Shown here one piece after another: positions 9,137 to 18,387 of a stretch of 64,000 nt of DNA (position 1 is the stretch's first letter; each line of letters starts with the position of its first letter). Position numbers and translations under genes: made by a program. The notes under the pieces were generated by a model. That model saw only the letters and a program-made list of their open reading frames with translations, did not search any database and was not told where the DNA came from. Source of the DNA: Halorubellus sp. JP-L1 (GTDB lineage Archaea > Halobacteriota > Halobacteria > Halobacteriales > Natrialbaceae); contig NZ_JAAOIR010000004.1 in NCBI RefSeq assembly GCF_011440375.1, positions 1 through 64,000 of the forward strand, read 5' to 3'.

Positions 9137-9907
9137 TCAGTTCTCGCGGACGACTTCCCGGACCCGGTCGGCGAGCACGTCGAGTCCCGCGGCGTCAGTC
9201 TGCTTCCGGAGGTACTTGGTCGCGCCGTTGTTCAGCGCCTCGCTCGCCACCGCCTCGCTGCCCATGCCCGTGTAGAGGATGAACGGGACGTCGGGATCGA
9301 CGTCCCGGATCGCGCGCAGGAAGTCCAATTCGGTCATTCCCGGCATGTCGTAATCGCTGACGATACAGTCGAACGACCGGTCTCTGAGAGCCTCGACGGC
9401 GGCGGCGACGTCGGTCTCGGTGGTCACTGAGATGTCGGGGTGGTCGCGAGCGAACCGTTTCACGACGAGCGCCGCGAGGTCCTCGAAGTCCTCCACGAAC
9501 AGGACGTCGACGCGGCCGTCGGCGTGGGGTGCGGGCGCCGACCCGGTCGCGTCGGTGACGTCGTCGGCGAGCGCGACCGCCAGCCAGGCGTCGAGGCGTT
9601 TCGGGTCGACTTCGAGCGCGACCACGTCCGCGTCGCGCCTCCACGACGCGATGCCGAGCCCCTCGAGCTTCGGGAGGTGAACGTGGTAGACCGCCGCTTC
9701 CAGCGCGTCCGAGTTCCGTGTTTCGCCTGCGCGGAACGTCGTCGTGCGGAGGACGTCCACGAGCTCGTCGACGGTGGACGCCCCGTGGTGGGCAAGGTGG
9801 AAGAGCAGGCGCCGTCGCACCTCGTCTTCCAGCGCGGCGCTGAACTCGTCCGCCGTCGCCGCCTTGGTAGGCGACGGCGGCCGGTCAGTAGTCGGAGTAT
9901 CTGGCAT
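9137..9907 (-). CDS. Winged-helix (DUF7344-like) plus receiver-domain response regulator
   Basis: Two-domain cytoplasmic regulator (256 aa). Residues 20-110 form a winged-helix domain of the haloarchaeal DUF7344 type (LEDEVRRRLLFHLAHHG ... AAVYHVHLPKLEGLGI). Residues 132-254 are a receiver domain: acidic pair VLFVEDFEDLA, phospho-acceptor Asp in DCIVSDYDMPGM, the Thr of ILYTGMGSE, and the conserved Lys of YLRKQTDAAG. The domain order is reversed compared with classical bacterial regulators. No histidine kinase is encoded nearby, so its partner must lie elsewhere. Confidence 0.85.
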   Translation of the reverse strand: MPDTPTTDRPPSPTKAATADEFSAALEDEVRRRLLFHLAHHGASTVDELVDVLRTTTFRAGETRNSDALEAAVYHVHLPKLEGLGIASWRRDADVVALEVDPKRLDAWLAVALADDVTDATGSAPAPHADGRVDVLFVEDFEDLAALVVKRFARDHPDISVTTETDVAAAVEALRDRSFDCIVSDYDMPGMTELDFLRAIRDVDPDVPFILYTGMGSEAVASEALNNGATKYLRKQTDAAGLDVLADRVREVVREN

Positions 9908-10047
9908 TACGCTTCCCGGGAGGATGCGGGCAGATATCGTCGTTGTGCTGGTTTGCGGGTGCGTGCTCGCCAGTTCGTGAACAGTTGCCGACGGTCACTC
10001 TGCGATCGGGACCTGACGGGATTCGCATCGCCGAGTGCGACCGATCT

Positions 10048-10824
10048 TCACGCCTGGGTCGCGTTGTACGTCACCTCGACGGTCACGGACACCGACACCG
10101 GGCTGACGTCGATGTTGGTTCCCCCGGCGTCCGCCGCCTCCGCGAAGCGACCGTCGCTCGCGGTGCCGCCGACGCGGACGTGCCGCACGGAGTCGATACG
10201 CAGGTTCGTGCTCGACGCGACGATCGTCGCCTGCTCGCGGGCGTCCGAGACGGCGCGGTCGATGGCCGTCTCGCGCAGTTCGTCCAGTTGCTCGTCGGAC
10301 AGCACGAACTGGACGCCGAACACCTCGCTCGCGCCGTTCTCCACGGCCACGTCGACGAGTTCGCCGACGGCGCTCGTGTCGTTCGTCGTCACTTCGAACG
10401 TCTGTCTGGCGACGAACGCGCTCTGGTTCTGGCGGTCATCTGGTGCGACGCTGAAGTCGATGGTCCGCACCGAGTCGTTCGAGAGGCCGGCGTCGGCGAG
10501 CGCGTTCCGCAGGTCGCTGCTGTTGTTCGCGAGCGCCGCCGTCGCCGCGCTCGCGGAGTCGGCTCGCGCCGTCGTCGCGACCAGGATCACCGCCTGGTCC
10601 GGTTGGGCCGACACCGACCCAGTCCCGGATACCGTTATCGTCGACTCGTTCTGCTGGCTCGAGCTCTCGGCCGTCGGGGCTTCACTCGGGATTGCCGGTG
10701 ACTGGTCGCCGGTCGTGCTCGCGTCGGCGCCGAGGGCGGGCCCGGCGAGGACGCCCGCGCCGAGAACCATCGTGCCGAGAAGTATCGCTACGACCGTCGC
10801 GCCGTTCCGATGATCGAATCGCAT
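10048..10824 (-). CDS. Secreted SIMPL-domain (DUF541) protein
   Basis: Exported protein (258 aa) with an N-terminal signal sequence (VVAILLGTMVLGAGVLAGPALGA) and a SIMPL/DUF541 domain from about residue 60 (ITVSGTGSVSAQPDQAVILV ... SVSVTVEVTYNATQA). There is a Ser/Thr/Gln-rich linker and several N-glycosylation sequons (NNSS, NDTS, NATQ), consistent with an extracellular or cell-surface location. The biochemical role of the family is unsettled; homologues in bacteria are linked to oxidative stress and outer-membrane homeostasis. Monocistronic. Confidence 0.85.
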   Translation of the reverse strand: MRFDHRNGATVVAILLGTMVLGAGVLAGPALGADASTTGDQSPAIPSEAPTAESSSQQNESTITVSGTGSVSAQPDQAVILVATTARADSASAATAALANNSSDLRNALADAGLSNDSVRTIDFSVAPDDRQNQSAFVARQTFEVTTNDTSAVGELVDVAVENGASEVFGVQFVLSDEQLDELRETAIDRAVSDAREQATIVASSTNLRIDSVRHVRVGGTASDGRFAEAADAGGTNIDVSPVSVSVTVEVTYNATQA

Positions 10825-11008
10825 GCTCGTCCTTCACCGGGAACCCGCATTGTAATCGAGACGTTATCGGGTACGAACCCGGCACGTCGCGGACGAACCC
10901 GTCGGTCGCTCCCGGGTCACGGTCGGCGAGAAACCCGATGCTAGTCCGTCATCGGTGAACGTGCGAAAACGGAGCGGTCCCGTTCGACCGGGACCCGGTG
11001 GCTGCCGC

Positions 11009-11755
11009 CTACCCGCCGAGGTAGAGCCGCGAGACCTCGGGGTTGTCGAGGAGGCCGTCGGCGTCGTCGGCGTACGCGACGGTTCCCTGGTCGAGGACGT
11101 AGCCCTTGTCGCTGATCGAGAGGCCCTTGCGGGCGTTCTGTTCGACCATCAGGATCGCCGTCCCGAGGTCGTTCACCGCCATCACGTCGTCGAACACCTC
11201 GTCCGCCGTGTTCGGCGCGAGGCCCGCGGACGGCTCGTCGATGAGGAGCACGTCCGGTTCCATGACGAGCGCTCGCGCGAACGCGAGCACTTGCCGCTGG
11301 CCGCCCGAGAGCGTCTTCGCCTTCGCGGACTGCTTCTCGGTCAGTAGCGGGAACCGGTCGTAGAGTTCGTCGATCACCGGCCCGATGTCGTCGCTCCGGG
11401 CGACGCCGCCCATGCGGAGGTTCTCCTCGATCGTGAGGTTCCCGAACACGTTCTCGGTCTGGGGGACGTACCCGATCCCGGTGCGGACGATGTCCTCGGG
11501 CGCCATCCCGCCGATGTCGTCGCCGTGGTACCGGACGTGGCCCGTCCACGGCGTCAGCATCCCGAACACGGTCTTCAGGACCGTCGACTTCCCGGCGCCG
11601 TTCGGGCCGACGAGGCACGCGATCTCGTCCTCCGCGAGCGTCATCGACAGGTCGTCGAGCACCTGCACGTCCCCGTAGCCGGAGTCGACGTTCTGGACGT
11701 CCAGCACGACGTTCTCCTCGGGGTCGCGTTCGATGACGCCAGTGCTAGCGCTCAT
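11009..11755 (-). CDS. livF: Branched-chain amino acid ABC transporter, ATP-binding protein LivF
   Basis: One of two ATPases of a Liv-type importer (248 aa), on the cytoplasmic face of the membrane. Walker A is LVGPNGAGKSTVLKTVFG, the signature is LSGGQRQVLAFARAL, Walker B is VLLIDEPSAGLAP, and the switch His lies in the MVEQNA region (H replaced by Q, as is usual for LivF). It is the last gene of the five-gene minus-strand operon livK-livH-livM-livG-livF, 34 bp after livG. Substrate specificity (leucine, isoleucine, valine, or other amides/urea-like compounds) is inferred from the family only. Confidence 0.92.
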   Translation of the reverse strand: MSASTGVIERDPEENVVLDVQNVDSGYGDVQVLDDLSMTLAEDEIACLVGPNGAGKSTVLKTVFGMLTPWTGHVRYHGDDIGGMAPEDIVRTGIGYVPQTENVFGNLTIEENLRMGGVARSDDIGPVIDELYDRFPLLTEKQSAKAKTLSGGQRQVLAFARALVMEPDVLLIDEPSAGLAPNTADEVFDDVMAVNDLGTAILMVEQNARKGLSISDKGYVLDQGTVAYADDADGLLDNPEVSRLYLGG

Positions 11756-11789
11756 TCGCCGGCCCCTCCGTCCCGCAACGCATTCGTGG

Positions 11790-12605
11790 TCATTGGCCGG
11801 GGCCTCCGAGGTACGCGTCGATGACGCGGTCGTCGTTCCGGACGGCGTCCGGCGTGCCCTCTACGAGCACGCTCCCCTGGTCGAGGACGATGATCGGGTC
11901 TGCGAGGTTCATGATGAAGTCCATGTCGTGTTCGATGATGCAGAACGTCACGCCCTGCTCGTTGAGGCGCGCGATCTGGTCGCGGAGCTTGTTCGCGAGC
12001 GTCGGGTTGACGCCGGCGACGGGCTCGTCGAGCAGGAGCACCTCGGGTTCGGCGAGCATCGCGCGAGCGAGCTCGACGAGCTTCATCTGACCGCCCGAGA
12101 GGTCCGTCGCGGACTGTGCGGCGAGATGCTCGATCTCGAACTCCTCCAAGATGCGGTGGGCGTCCTCGAGGTTCTTCCGTTCCTGCTCGTGGACGTCGCC
12201 GGGGCGCGTGAACAGCGAGACGAACGACTCGCCGATCTGGTCCTGCGCGCCGACGAGCATCGCCTCGCGGACGGTCATCCCCTCGAGCTTGCGGGGGGTC
12301 TGGAACGTCCTGATGAGGCCGTGGTCGGCGACCCGATGCGGTTCCGCGTCCGTCACGTCCGCGCCGTTCACGCGCACGTGCCCGGAGTCCTCCTCGTAGA
12401 ACCCCGTGATGAGGTTGAACAGCGTGGACTTCCCGGCACCGTTCGGACCGATGAGGCCCGTGATGGTGCCCTTCTCGACCTGGAACGACGCGTCGTTCGT
12501 CGCGACCAGGCCACCGAACGTCTTCCTGAGGGTGTCGACCTCGAGGACCACGTTCTCCTTGTCGAGGTTCGGTCCGTCCCGCAGTCGCGGCTGCTGTTCA
12601 CTCAT
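11790..12605 (-). CDS. livG: Branched-chain amino acid ABC transporter, ATP-binding protein LivG
   Basis: Second ATPase of the Liv importer (271 aa). Walker A is LIGPNGAGKSTLFNLITG, the signature LSGGQMKLVELARAM, Walker B VLLLDEPVAGVNP, and the switch His is in CIIEHDMDF. I set the start at ATG 12605 (MSEQQPRLRDG); the frame is open further upstream but that region is the repetitive tail of livM read in another frame. It overlaps the livM end by 8 bp, showing translational coupling inside the operon. Confidence 0.93.
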   Translation of the reverse strand: MSEQQPRLRDGPNLDKENVVLEVDTLRKTFGGLVATNDASFQVEKGTITGLIGPNGAGKSTLFNLITGFYEEDSGHVRVNGADVTDAEPHRVADHGLIRTFQTPRKLEGMTVREAMLVGAQDQIGESFVSLFTRPGDVHEQERKNLEDAHRILEEFEIEHLAAQSATDLSGGQMKLVELARAMLAEPEVLLLDEPVAGVNPTLANKLRDQIARLNEQGVTFCIIEHDMDFIMNLADPIIVLDQGSVLVEGTPDAVRNDDRVIDAYLGGPGQ

Positions 12606-14220
12606 CGGAATCACCTCGGTGGACCGTGCCGTCGCTATCGTCCGCGTCCGCGCGGTGAGCCGTGGAGTCGGTATCGTCCGCGTCGGCGTCGTCGGCCGCC
12701 GATTCCGCGTCGGCGTCGTCGGCCGCTGACTCCGCGTCCGTGTGGTCGGCCGCCGGGTCGGCGTCGGACGTCTCTGCGACGCCGGTATCATCCTCGCCGA
12801 CGTCGCTCGCGTCCGCGTCGTGGACGGTCGAGTCGACGCCGTCGTGCGCTCGTGCCGGCTCCTCGTCGGGGCCGGGCGAGTCGTCGACCTGCGAGCCCGT
12901 GACGACGCCGCCGGCGACGTCCGCGGACCGCGCGGCGCTCGGCCAGATGAGCTCGCGCTGTGGCGGCAGCACGCCCTCGGGGCGGTACCGCATGACGAGG
13001 ATGATGACGACGCCGACGACGAGGAGGCGCGTCGACGCGAAGTTGTTCACGATCGTCGCGTACGTCGACTCGATCACGGCGAGGAACGCGGGCAGGTCGA
13101 CGGGCAGCGTCTCCGGGAGTGCGCCGCCGATGAACCGCGTCCCCTCCTGGATCGCGATGATGACGAACCCGCCGAACATCGCGCCGCGGTTCGACCCACT
13201 CCCGCCGAGGATGACCGCGATCCACACGTAGAACGTGTTGATCGGGTTCAGGTCGCCGGGACTCACGTAGAGGTTCAGGTGCGCGTAGAACACGCCCGCG
13301 AGCGCCATGATGACGCTCCCGAGGACGAACGCCTGCATCTTCAGCGCGTACGTGTCCTTCCCGAGTGCCTCCGCGAGGTCCTCGTCGCTCCGGATCGTCC
13401 GGAGGACGCGCCCCCACGGCGACTGGTGGACGCGCCGCAGGACGACGTACGTCACTGCGACGAACGCCGCGACGAGGAAGACGTTCAGCAACTGCTGCCA
13501 GAACGACTCTCCGAGCGTGAACCCGAGGATCCGCGTCGTCCAGAGACCGGGGAGTCCGACCTCGAGTGCCTGGAACCGGAGTCCCGGCATCGCCTGCGGG
13601 AACGTCCCGAGGAGCGGCCAGCCGTCGAAGAACCCGGGGATGCCCCGGAGGCCGGCGCTCCCGTTCGTCCACCCGCGCTGGTTCAGCATCACGAGCCGCA
13701 CGACCTCAGCGAGCCCGAGTGACGCGATCGCGAGGTAGTCCGCGCGCAGGCGGAGCGTCGGGATCCCGATGATCACGGCGAGCACCGCCGCGAGCGCGAG
13801 CCCGACGACGATGCCGACGAGCGGCACCGGGACGAACCCGAGGATCGGGTCCATACCGCCGGTCAGCGGCGACGAGTCCGCCGTCAACAGCGCGGTCCCG
13901 TACGCGCCGAGGCCGAAGAACGCGGCGACGGAGAAGTTGATCAGTCCCGTGTACCCCCACTGGACGTTCAGGCCGAACGACAGCAGGATGTACATCCCGA
14001 CGAGGCCGACGAGGTACATGAAGTACGTCGGGCCGAGGCCGCCGGAGACGAGCCCCCAGAGCAGGAGCGCGAGCAGTCCCGCGACGAACGCGGCGACGCC
14101 CCGCTCGGCTCCCGTCAGCGTCGACCAGTAGCCGTGTGGGTCGCTGAGAACGCCCGGCCGCTCGGTCTCGCCGGGCTCGCTTCCTTCGGTAGGCTCGCCG
14201 GTCTCGGTGGTCTCGCTCAC
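12598..14220 (-). CDS. livM: Branched-chain amino acid ABC transporter permease LivM with long acidic C-terminal tail
   Basis: Membrane subunit of the Liv importer (540 aa). After a 30-residue acidic N-terminus there are about nine to ten hydrophobic segments, with the LivM block GYTGLINFSVAAFFGLGAYG near residue 95 and the EAA-like cytoplasmic loop region around SDEDLAEALGKDTYALKMQAF. The conserved core ends near residue 430. The remaining 110 residues are a low-complexity tail rich in Asp/Ala/Ser with repeats of the type ESAADDADA, much longer than in typical LivM. The start is GTG 14220, overlapping the livH stop by 4 bp (GTGA). Confidence 0.92.
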   Translation of the reverse strand: MSETTETGEPTEGSEPGETERPGVLSDPHGYWSTLTGAERGVAAFVAGLLALLLWGLVSGGLGPTYFMYLVGLVGMYILLSFGLNVQWGYTGLINFSVAAFFGLGAYGTALLTADSSPLTGGMDPILGFVPVPLVGIVVGLALAAVLAVIIGIPTLRLRADYLAIASLGLAEVVRLVMLNQRGWTNGSAGLRGIPGFFDGWPLLGTFPQAMPGLRFQALEVGLPGLWTTRILGFTLGESFWQQLLNVFLVAAFVAVTYVVLRRVHQSPWGRVLRTIRSDEDLAEALGKDTYALKMQAFVLGSVIMALAGVFYAHLNLYVSPGDLNPINTFYVWIAVILGGSGSNRGAMFGGFVIIAIQEGTRFIGGALPETLPVDLPAFLAVIESTYATIVNNFASTRLLVVGVVIILVMRYRPEGVLPPQRELIWPSAARSADVAGGVVTGSQVDDSPGPDEEPARAHDGVDSTVHDADASDVGEDDTGVAETSDADPAADHTDAESAADDADAESAADDADADDTDSTAHRADADDSDGTVHRGDSDE

Positions 14221-15164
14221 GTCGCTGACTCACCCATTATGCCGTTCGGTCGCGCGAGCAGGACGGCGACCATGATGACGAACGCGACCGCGTTCGCGTA
14301 CTCGATACCGATCGGGATCCCCCAGTCGGTCGGGACGAACGGCGCGTACTGGCCGAAGTTCGAGAGCAGCGGCATCATCTGGTTGATCATCCCGATGAGG
14401 AACCCGCCGAGCATCGCGCCGTACACCGACCCGATGCCGCCGAGGATCACCGCCGCGAACACGACGAGGAGGATGTCGAACCCCATGCGCGGCGAGAGCT
14501 GGTTGAAGAGGCCGAGGAAGCCGCCGCCGGCGCCGGCGAGACCGGCGCCGATGATCCACGTCCAGATCTCGATGCGATTCGTGCGGATCCCGCTCACTCG
14601 TGCGAGGTCGGGGTTGTCCGCGGTCGCGCGCATCTTCCGGCCGAGGTCCGTGTACTGCAGGACGACGTGGAGTGCGGTGACGAGGATGACCGCGGAGAAC
14701 ACGATCGCGAGGTCGTGCTCGGTCAGGCGCACGCCGTACGGCAGGAACGCTTCGATCGGCCGCAGTACCTGGATCCCGTACTCCGTGAAGTCCGCGCCGA
14801 AGCCCATCCGGATGACCGACCGGTAGACGAACGCGACGCCGATGCTCGTGATCAGGAGGCCGATCGAGCCGATCTCGACGGGTTCGTAGATGATCTTGTG
14901 CGTGATCACGGCGACGAGCGCCGCGACGAGCGTCCCCGCGAGGAGCGCGACGAAGAACCCGTACGGGACGCCGAGGAGACTCCCGCCGAGCGTGCCGACG
15001 GCGCCAAACGTCACGAGCGCCGCGTACGCGCCGACGGTCATCGTGTCGCCGTGCGCGAAGTTCGCGAAGTTCGCGATCGAGTACACGAGGGAGAGCCCGA
15101 TGCTGGCGAGGACGATGATGCTACTGAAGACCAGGCCGTTCGCGACGAACTCTAGGACGGACAT
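14217..15164 (-). CDS. livH: Branched-chain amino acid ABC transporter permease LivH
   Basis: Second membrane subunit of the Liv importer (315 aa) with about eight hydrophobic segments. Family landmarks are the N-terminal LVFSSIIVLASIGLSLVYSI, NFAHGDTMTVGAYAAL near residue 40, and the cytoplasmic loop DNPDLARVSGIRTNRIE, which contacts the ATPase. It starts 12 bp after the livK stop and overlaps livM by 4 bp. The length is normal for the family. Confidence 0.93.
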   Translation of the reverse strand: MSVLEFVANGLVFSSIIVLASIGLSLVYSIANFANFAHGDTMTVGAYAALVTFGAVGTLGGSLLGVPYGFFVALLAGTLVAALVAVITHKIIYEPVEIGSIGLLITSIGVAFVYRSVIRMGFGADFTEYGIQVLRPIEAFLPYGVRLTEHDLAIVFSAVILVTALHVVLQYTDLGRKMRATADNPDLARVSGIRTNRIEIWTWIIGAGLAGAGGGFLGLFNQLSPRMGFDILLVVFAAVILGGIGSVYGAMLGGFLIGMINQMMPLLSNFGQYAPFVPTDWGIPIGIEYANAVAFVIMVAVLLARPNGIMGESAT

Positions 15165-15176
15165 CGTTCGGAGTTG

Positions 15177-16514
15177 TTACTCCGAGGAGATGGTGCCCGT
15201 CGAGACGTACTCGTGCTCCTGGACCTCGAAGATCTGGAGGAACCCGGCGGGGTCCCCGTTCTCGTCGAAGTCGATCGGGCCCGAGACGCCCTGGTAGTCG
15301 ATGTCCGACGCCGACCCGTCGTCGCCGAGGACCTCCACGGCGTCGGCGTACGTCGCGACCTCCTCGCCCTCGGGGCGCGTGACGTCGCGGACGGTGTCCT
15401 GGAGTGCGCTCGCCGTGAAGTCGCTCGCGGTGGCGATGCTGAGCGCCGCCGTGACGACGCAGTCGTACGCGTACGCGGACCACGCGGTCGGCTCGGTGTC
15501 GTACTCGTCCTGGAACCGGGAGGCGAACTGCTGGTAGTTCTCTTGGTCGATCGCCGCGCTCGGCGCGACGACCTTCATGCCGTCGAGACTGCCCTCGGGC
15601 GTGTTGTTCAGGACCTCCGGCCCCTTCACGGAGTCGGCGCCGTAGAACTGGGCCTCGTACCCGCTGGAGTACGCTTCCTGTGCCATCGTCGCGAACTCGG
15701 GCTGGTACGTGATGAACAGCCACGCGTCGGCGTCGGCGTTCGCCATCCCGGAGACGACGCTCGAGTACGACGACTGGCCCTGGTCGTGGCTCTGGTTGTA
15801 CGCGACGTCGCCGTCCCACGCCTCGGTGAAGGCGTCCGTGATGCCCTGGCCGTAGTCGTTGTTGATGTACGTGACGGCGACGGAGTCGTAGCCGTCCTCG
15901 GCGATGATCTCCGCGAGCGCGCCGGACTGGACGCGACCGGTCGGGCTCATGCGGAGCAGTCCCGGGAAGTCGGTGAGTGCGGGGCTCGTGGAGTTCTGAC
16001 TGAGCTGGACGACGTCCGTGTTCTGGATGACGGACTGGTAGATCGCGAGGCTCACGCCGGAGCCGACCGCGCCGATGACGAACGGGACTTCGTCCTGGTT
16101 CACGAGCTTCTGGGCCGCGCTCACGCCGGGCTGGGACTCGGACTGGGAGTCCTCGGTGATGATGTCGAGGTCGCGATCGCCGATGCCTGCGTCGTTCACG
16201 TCCGCGAGTGCGAGTTCGACGCCGCGCTGGTTGCGCTCCCCGAACGCGGACAGCGATCCGGTGAGGGAGTCGACCATCCCGATCTGGTAGGCGGAAGTGT
16301 CACCGCCATCTCCACCGTCGCCGCCGTCGCCGCCGTCGCCGCCATCGCCGCCATCGCCACCATCTCCACCGTCGCCGCCGTCGCCGCCGGCGTCGGTCTC
16401 GGTCTCCGTCTCGTCGGTCGTGGTGACGCAGCCCGCGAGCAGCCCGACGCTGCCGATGCCCACGCCTTTCAGTACGTCTCTGCGAATCCGTCCGCGCTTG
16501 TTATCAGGTGCCAT
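15177..16514 (-). CDS. livK: Branched-chain amino acid ABC transporter substrate-binding lipoprotein LivK
   Basis: Extracellular solute receptor of the Liv importer (445 aa). The N-terminus carries a twin-arginine signal (RIRRDVLKGVGIGSVG) and a lipobox LLAGC with the modified Cys at about residue 28. It is followed by an acidic linker and a run of about nine GGD triplets, then a periplasmic-binding-protein type 1 domain (YQIGMVDSLTGSLSAFGERN ... ). The Gly-Gly-Asp run is encoded by near-identical 9-bp repeats on the DNA (about 16305-16390). First gene of the liv operon, divergent from proline dehydrogenase; a palindrome lies 46 bp upstream of its start. Confidence 0.93.
   Translation of the reverse strand: MAPDNKRGRIRRDVLKGVGIGSVGLLAGCVTTTDETETETDAGGDGGDGGDGGDGGDGGDGGDGGDGGDGGDTSAYQIGMVDSLTGSLSAFGERNQRGVELALADVNDAGIGDRDLDIITEDSQSESQPGVSAAQKLVNQDEVPFVIGAVGSGVSLAIYQSVIQNTDVVQLSQNSTSPALTDFPGLLRMSPTGRVQSGALAEIIAEDGYDSVAVTYINNDYGQGITDAFTEAWDGDVAYNQSHDQGQSSYSSVVSGMANADADAWLFITYQPEFATMAQEAYSSGYEAQFYGADSVKGPEVLNNTPEGSLDGMKVVAPSAAIDQENYQQFASRFQDEYDTEPTAWSAYAYDCVVTAALSIATASDFTASALQDTVRDVTRPEGEEVATYADAVEVLGDDGSASDIDYQGVSGPIDFDENGDPAGFLQIFEVQEHEYVSTGTISSE
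16306..16390. repeat. 9-bp tandem repeats encoding the LivK Gly-Gly-Asp linker
   Basis: Consecutive 9-bp units of the form CCGCCGTCG or CCGCCATCG (plus strand) encode the run of Gly-Gly-Asp triplets in the LivK linker. Because the unit is a multiple of three, gain or loss of units would change linker length without breaking the frame. Confidence 0.85.
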
Positions 16515-16559
16515 AGCGGTATACAGTAGTCATTACGAACTAGAGGCCTATAGTACCGC

Positions 16560-16573
16560 CCGACCATGGTCGG
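16560..16573. promoter_or_regulatory. Candidate operator palindrome in the livK / proline dehydrogenase divergent promoter
   Basis: Perfect 14-bp palindrome CCGACCATGGTCGG, 46 bp upstream of the livK ATG and about 121 bp upstream of the proline dehydrogenase ATG. The 13-bp sequence CGACCATGGTCGG recurs upstream of the nearby HTH_10 regulator gene (18388-18400). For a leaderless livK transcript the site would lie just upstream of the BRE/TATA region, where an activator would bind. Confidence 0.55.
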
Positions 16574-16694
16574 ATCTTGTCGAAAATCGCACGGAGAAGG
16601 CCTGAGGGCTCCCTAATCGTTACTTGCTGATGTGTCCGGAACGAAACGGCTGGTCGGGTGTCCATATACCACGACCCGGGCACCGTGTTCGTGC

Positions 16695-17531
16695 ATGATC
16701 CCGCCGATAGCGAGCAACTTCGTCGCGGGGAAGACGCCCGCGACCGCGCTCGACCACGCGGCCCAGACGAACCGGGACGGCGTCGCCGTCATCCTCAACC
16801 TCCTCGGCGAGCACTACCACGACCGCGAGGACGCGGACGCGGACGCAGACGCCTACGTCGACCTCGCGTCGGACCTCGCCGCGAGCGACGTCGACGGCTG
16901 CATCTCCGTGAAACCCAGTCAAATCGGACTCGGAGTGAGCGACGCGGCGTTCGAGGAGAACCTCGCACGCATCGTCGACGAGGCGACCGACCGCGGCATC
17001 TTCGTGTGGATCGACATGGAGGACCACGAGACGACCGACGTCACGCTCGACGCGTTCGAACGGCACGCCCGCGAGACCGACGGGAACGTCGGCGTCTGCA
17101 TCCAGGCGAACCTGAAGCGCACGCGCGACGACCTCGAACGCCTCGCAGCACTCCCCGGGAAGGTCCGCCTCGTCAAGGGCGCGTACGACGAACCGAAGGA
17201 ACTCGCGTACGCGGACAAGGCGCGCGTCGACGAGGCGTACCGCGACCTCCTCGCGTACGCGTTCGAGCACTTCGACGACGGCGTCGCCGTCGGTAGCCAC
17301 GACCCCGCGATGATCGAGTACGCGAAGGAACTGCACGACGAGCACGGCACGCCCTACGAGGTCCAGATGCTCATGGGCGTCCGCGAGGACGCACAGCGCG
17401 ACCTCGCCGCCGACGGCGTCGACGTCTACCAGTACGTCCCCTACGGTGGCAAGTGGCTCCAGTACTTCTACCGCCGCATTCGCGAACGCAAGGAGAACGT
17501 CCTGTTCGCCGCGCGCGCCGTCCTGACCTGA
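16695..17531 (+). CDS. Proline dehydrogenase
   Basis: FAD-dependent oxidation of L-proline to 1-pyrroline-5-carboxylate, first step of proline catabolism (278 aa, beta/alpha barrel). Visible family features are ISVKPSQIGLG (strand with the FAD-contacting Lys), VWIDMEDHETTD, the catalytic-barrel segment VRLVKGAYDEPKE, YEVQMLMGVRED and the C-terminal substrate motif YVPYGGKWLQYFYRRIRER. It is a stand-alone ProDH, not the bifunctional PutA. ATG 16695 (MIPPIASNFVAG) fits the family start. Divergent from the liv operon, so amino-acid uptake and proline oxidation may be co-controlled. Confidence 0.92.
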   Translation: MIPPIASNFVAGKTPATALDHAAQTNRDGVAVILNLLGEHYHDREDADADADAYVDLASDLAASDVDGCISVKPSQIGLGVSDAAFEENLARIVDEATDRGIFVWIDMEDHETTDVTLDAFERHARETDGNVGVCIQANLKRTRDDLERLAALPGKVRLVKGAYDEPKELAYADKARVDEAYRDLLAYAFEHFDDGVAVGSHDPAMIEYAKELHDEHGTPYEVQMLMGVREDAQRDLAADGVDVYQYVPYGGKWLQYFYRRIRERKENVLFAARAVLT

Positions 17532-17614
17532 CCCGACTGCGACTCGGTTCGACGTCTCGGTACCCGGGACGTGCCGCCGACTCGGCCTCGCGGAGACTCG
17601 CTCTCGGGACGCCG

Positions 17615-18334
17615 TCAGTCGTCCGGGTCCAGGAGCTTCGATTCGGCCTTGCGGAGGTGCTCGAGGAGCGTGGTCTTGGAGACGTCGAGGTCGGCGGCGA
17701 GGTCGCGCGTCGAGCAGCCCCGCGGCCACTCGTAGTAGCCGGCTTCGCGCGCGTGCTCGAAGACCTTGCGCTGGGTCGGGGTGAGGGAGTCGAGCCGGCG
17801 TTCGCGCTCGCTTCGTGGACTGCCGCTGTCGGGGCCGGTGATCGCAGCGACCGAGACTTCGGCGCCGGCGTCCTCGCGGACGCGGTCGAGGGAATCCTCG
17901 ATGTTCTCGCGGTCGCCCGTGAAGCAGACCTGCCACTCCTCGCTGCCGTCCTCGATGCGGACGGGCGCGCTGTGCACGAACCCGTGCTCGAGGAGGGTCG
18001 GGCAGACCATGTCCGCGGGGTCGTACTCGAGGAAGAACTCGCGGACGACGTTCCCGGGTGCGTCGCGAGCGCGACCGAAGCGCTCCTGGAGTTCGAGGAG
18101 TTCGCCGGCGTGCTCGGACGCCTGGATCTCCTCTAAGAGCGCGTCGACCTCCGCCTGGGTCTCGCCGAACGCGGTGAACAGGCCGTTCACGGACTCGGGT
18201 GCCGTCATCGGGGTGTTGTAGATGGCGTGTGCCAGGACGCCGCCCGGTACCTTCTCGGTGCTCTCGATCGCCCAGCAGTTCGGGTGCCAGAGCGAGAGCG
18301 TGAGGCGCGTCCCGGCGTTCGCCGCTTGACTCAT
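17615..18334 (-). CDS. HTH_10 (bat-like) regulator, probable controller of the liv/proline locus
   Basis: Haloarchaeal regulator (239 aa): an N-terminal alpha/beta sensor region (TRLTLSLWHPNCWAIESTE ... ), then a C-terminal HTH_10 domain (LTPTQRKVFEHAREAGYYEW ... CSTRDLAADLDVSKTTLLEHLRKAESKLL). The ATG at 18334 (MSQAANAG) is chosen; an ATG five codons upstream is possible. It is convergent with proline dehydrogenase. A palindrome upstream of its own gene is repeated in the livK/proline dehydrogenase promoter, suggesting autoregulation and control of those genes. The effector is unknown. Confidence 0.82.
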   Translation of the reverse strand: MSQAANAGTRLTLSLWHPNCWAIESTEKVPGGVLAHAIYNTPMTAPESVNGLFTAFGETQAEVDALLEEIQASEHAGELLELQERFGRARDAPGNVVREFFLEYDPADMVCPTLLEHGFVHSAPVRIEDGSEEWQVCFTGDRENIEDSLDRVREDAGAEVSVAAITGPDSGSPRSERERRLDSLTPTQRKVFEHAREAGYYEWPRGCSTRDLAADLDVSKTTLLEHLRKAESKLLDPDD

Positions 18335-18387
18335 CCTCGTATCGTACATGCCCAGTAGATATGTGTGTAGCGGTGTGACAGGTCGGG

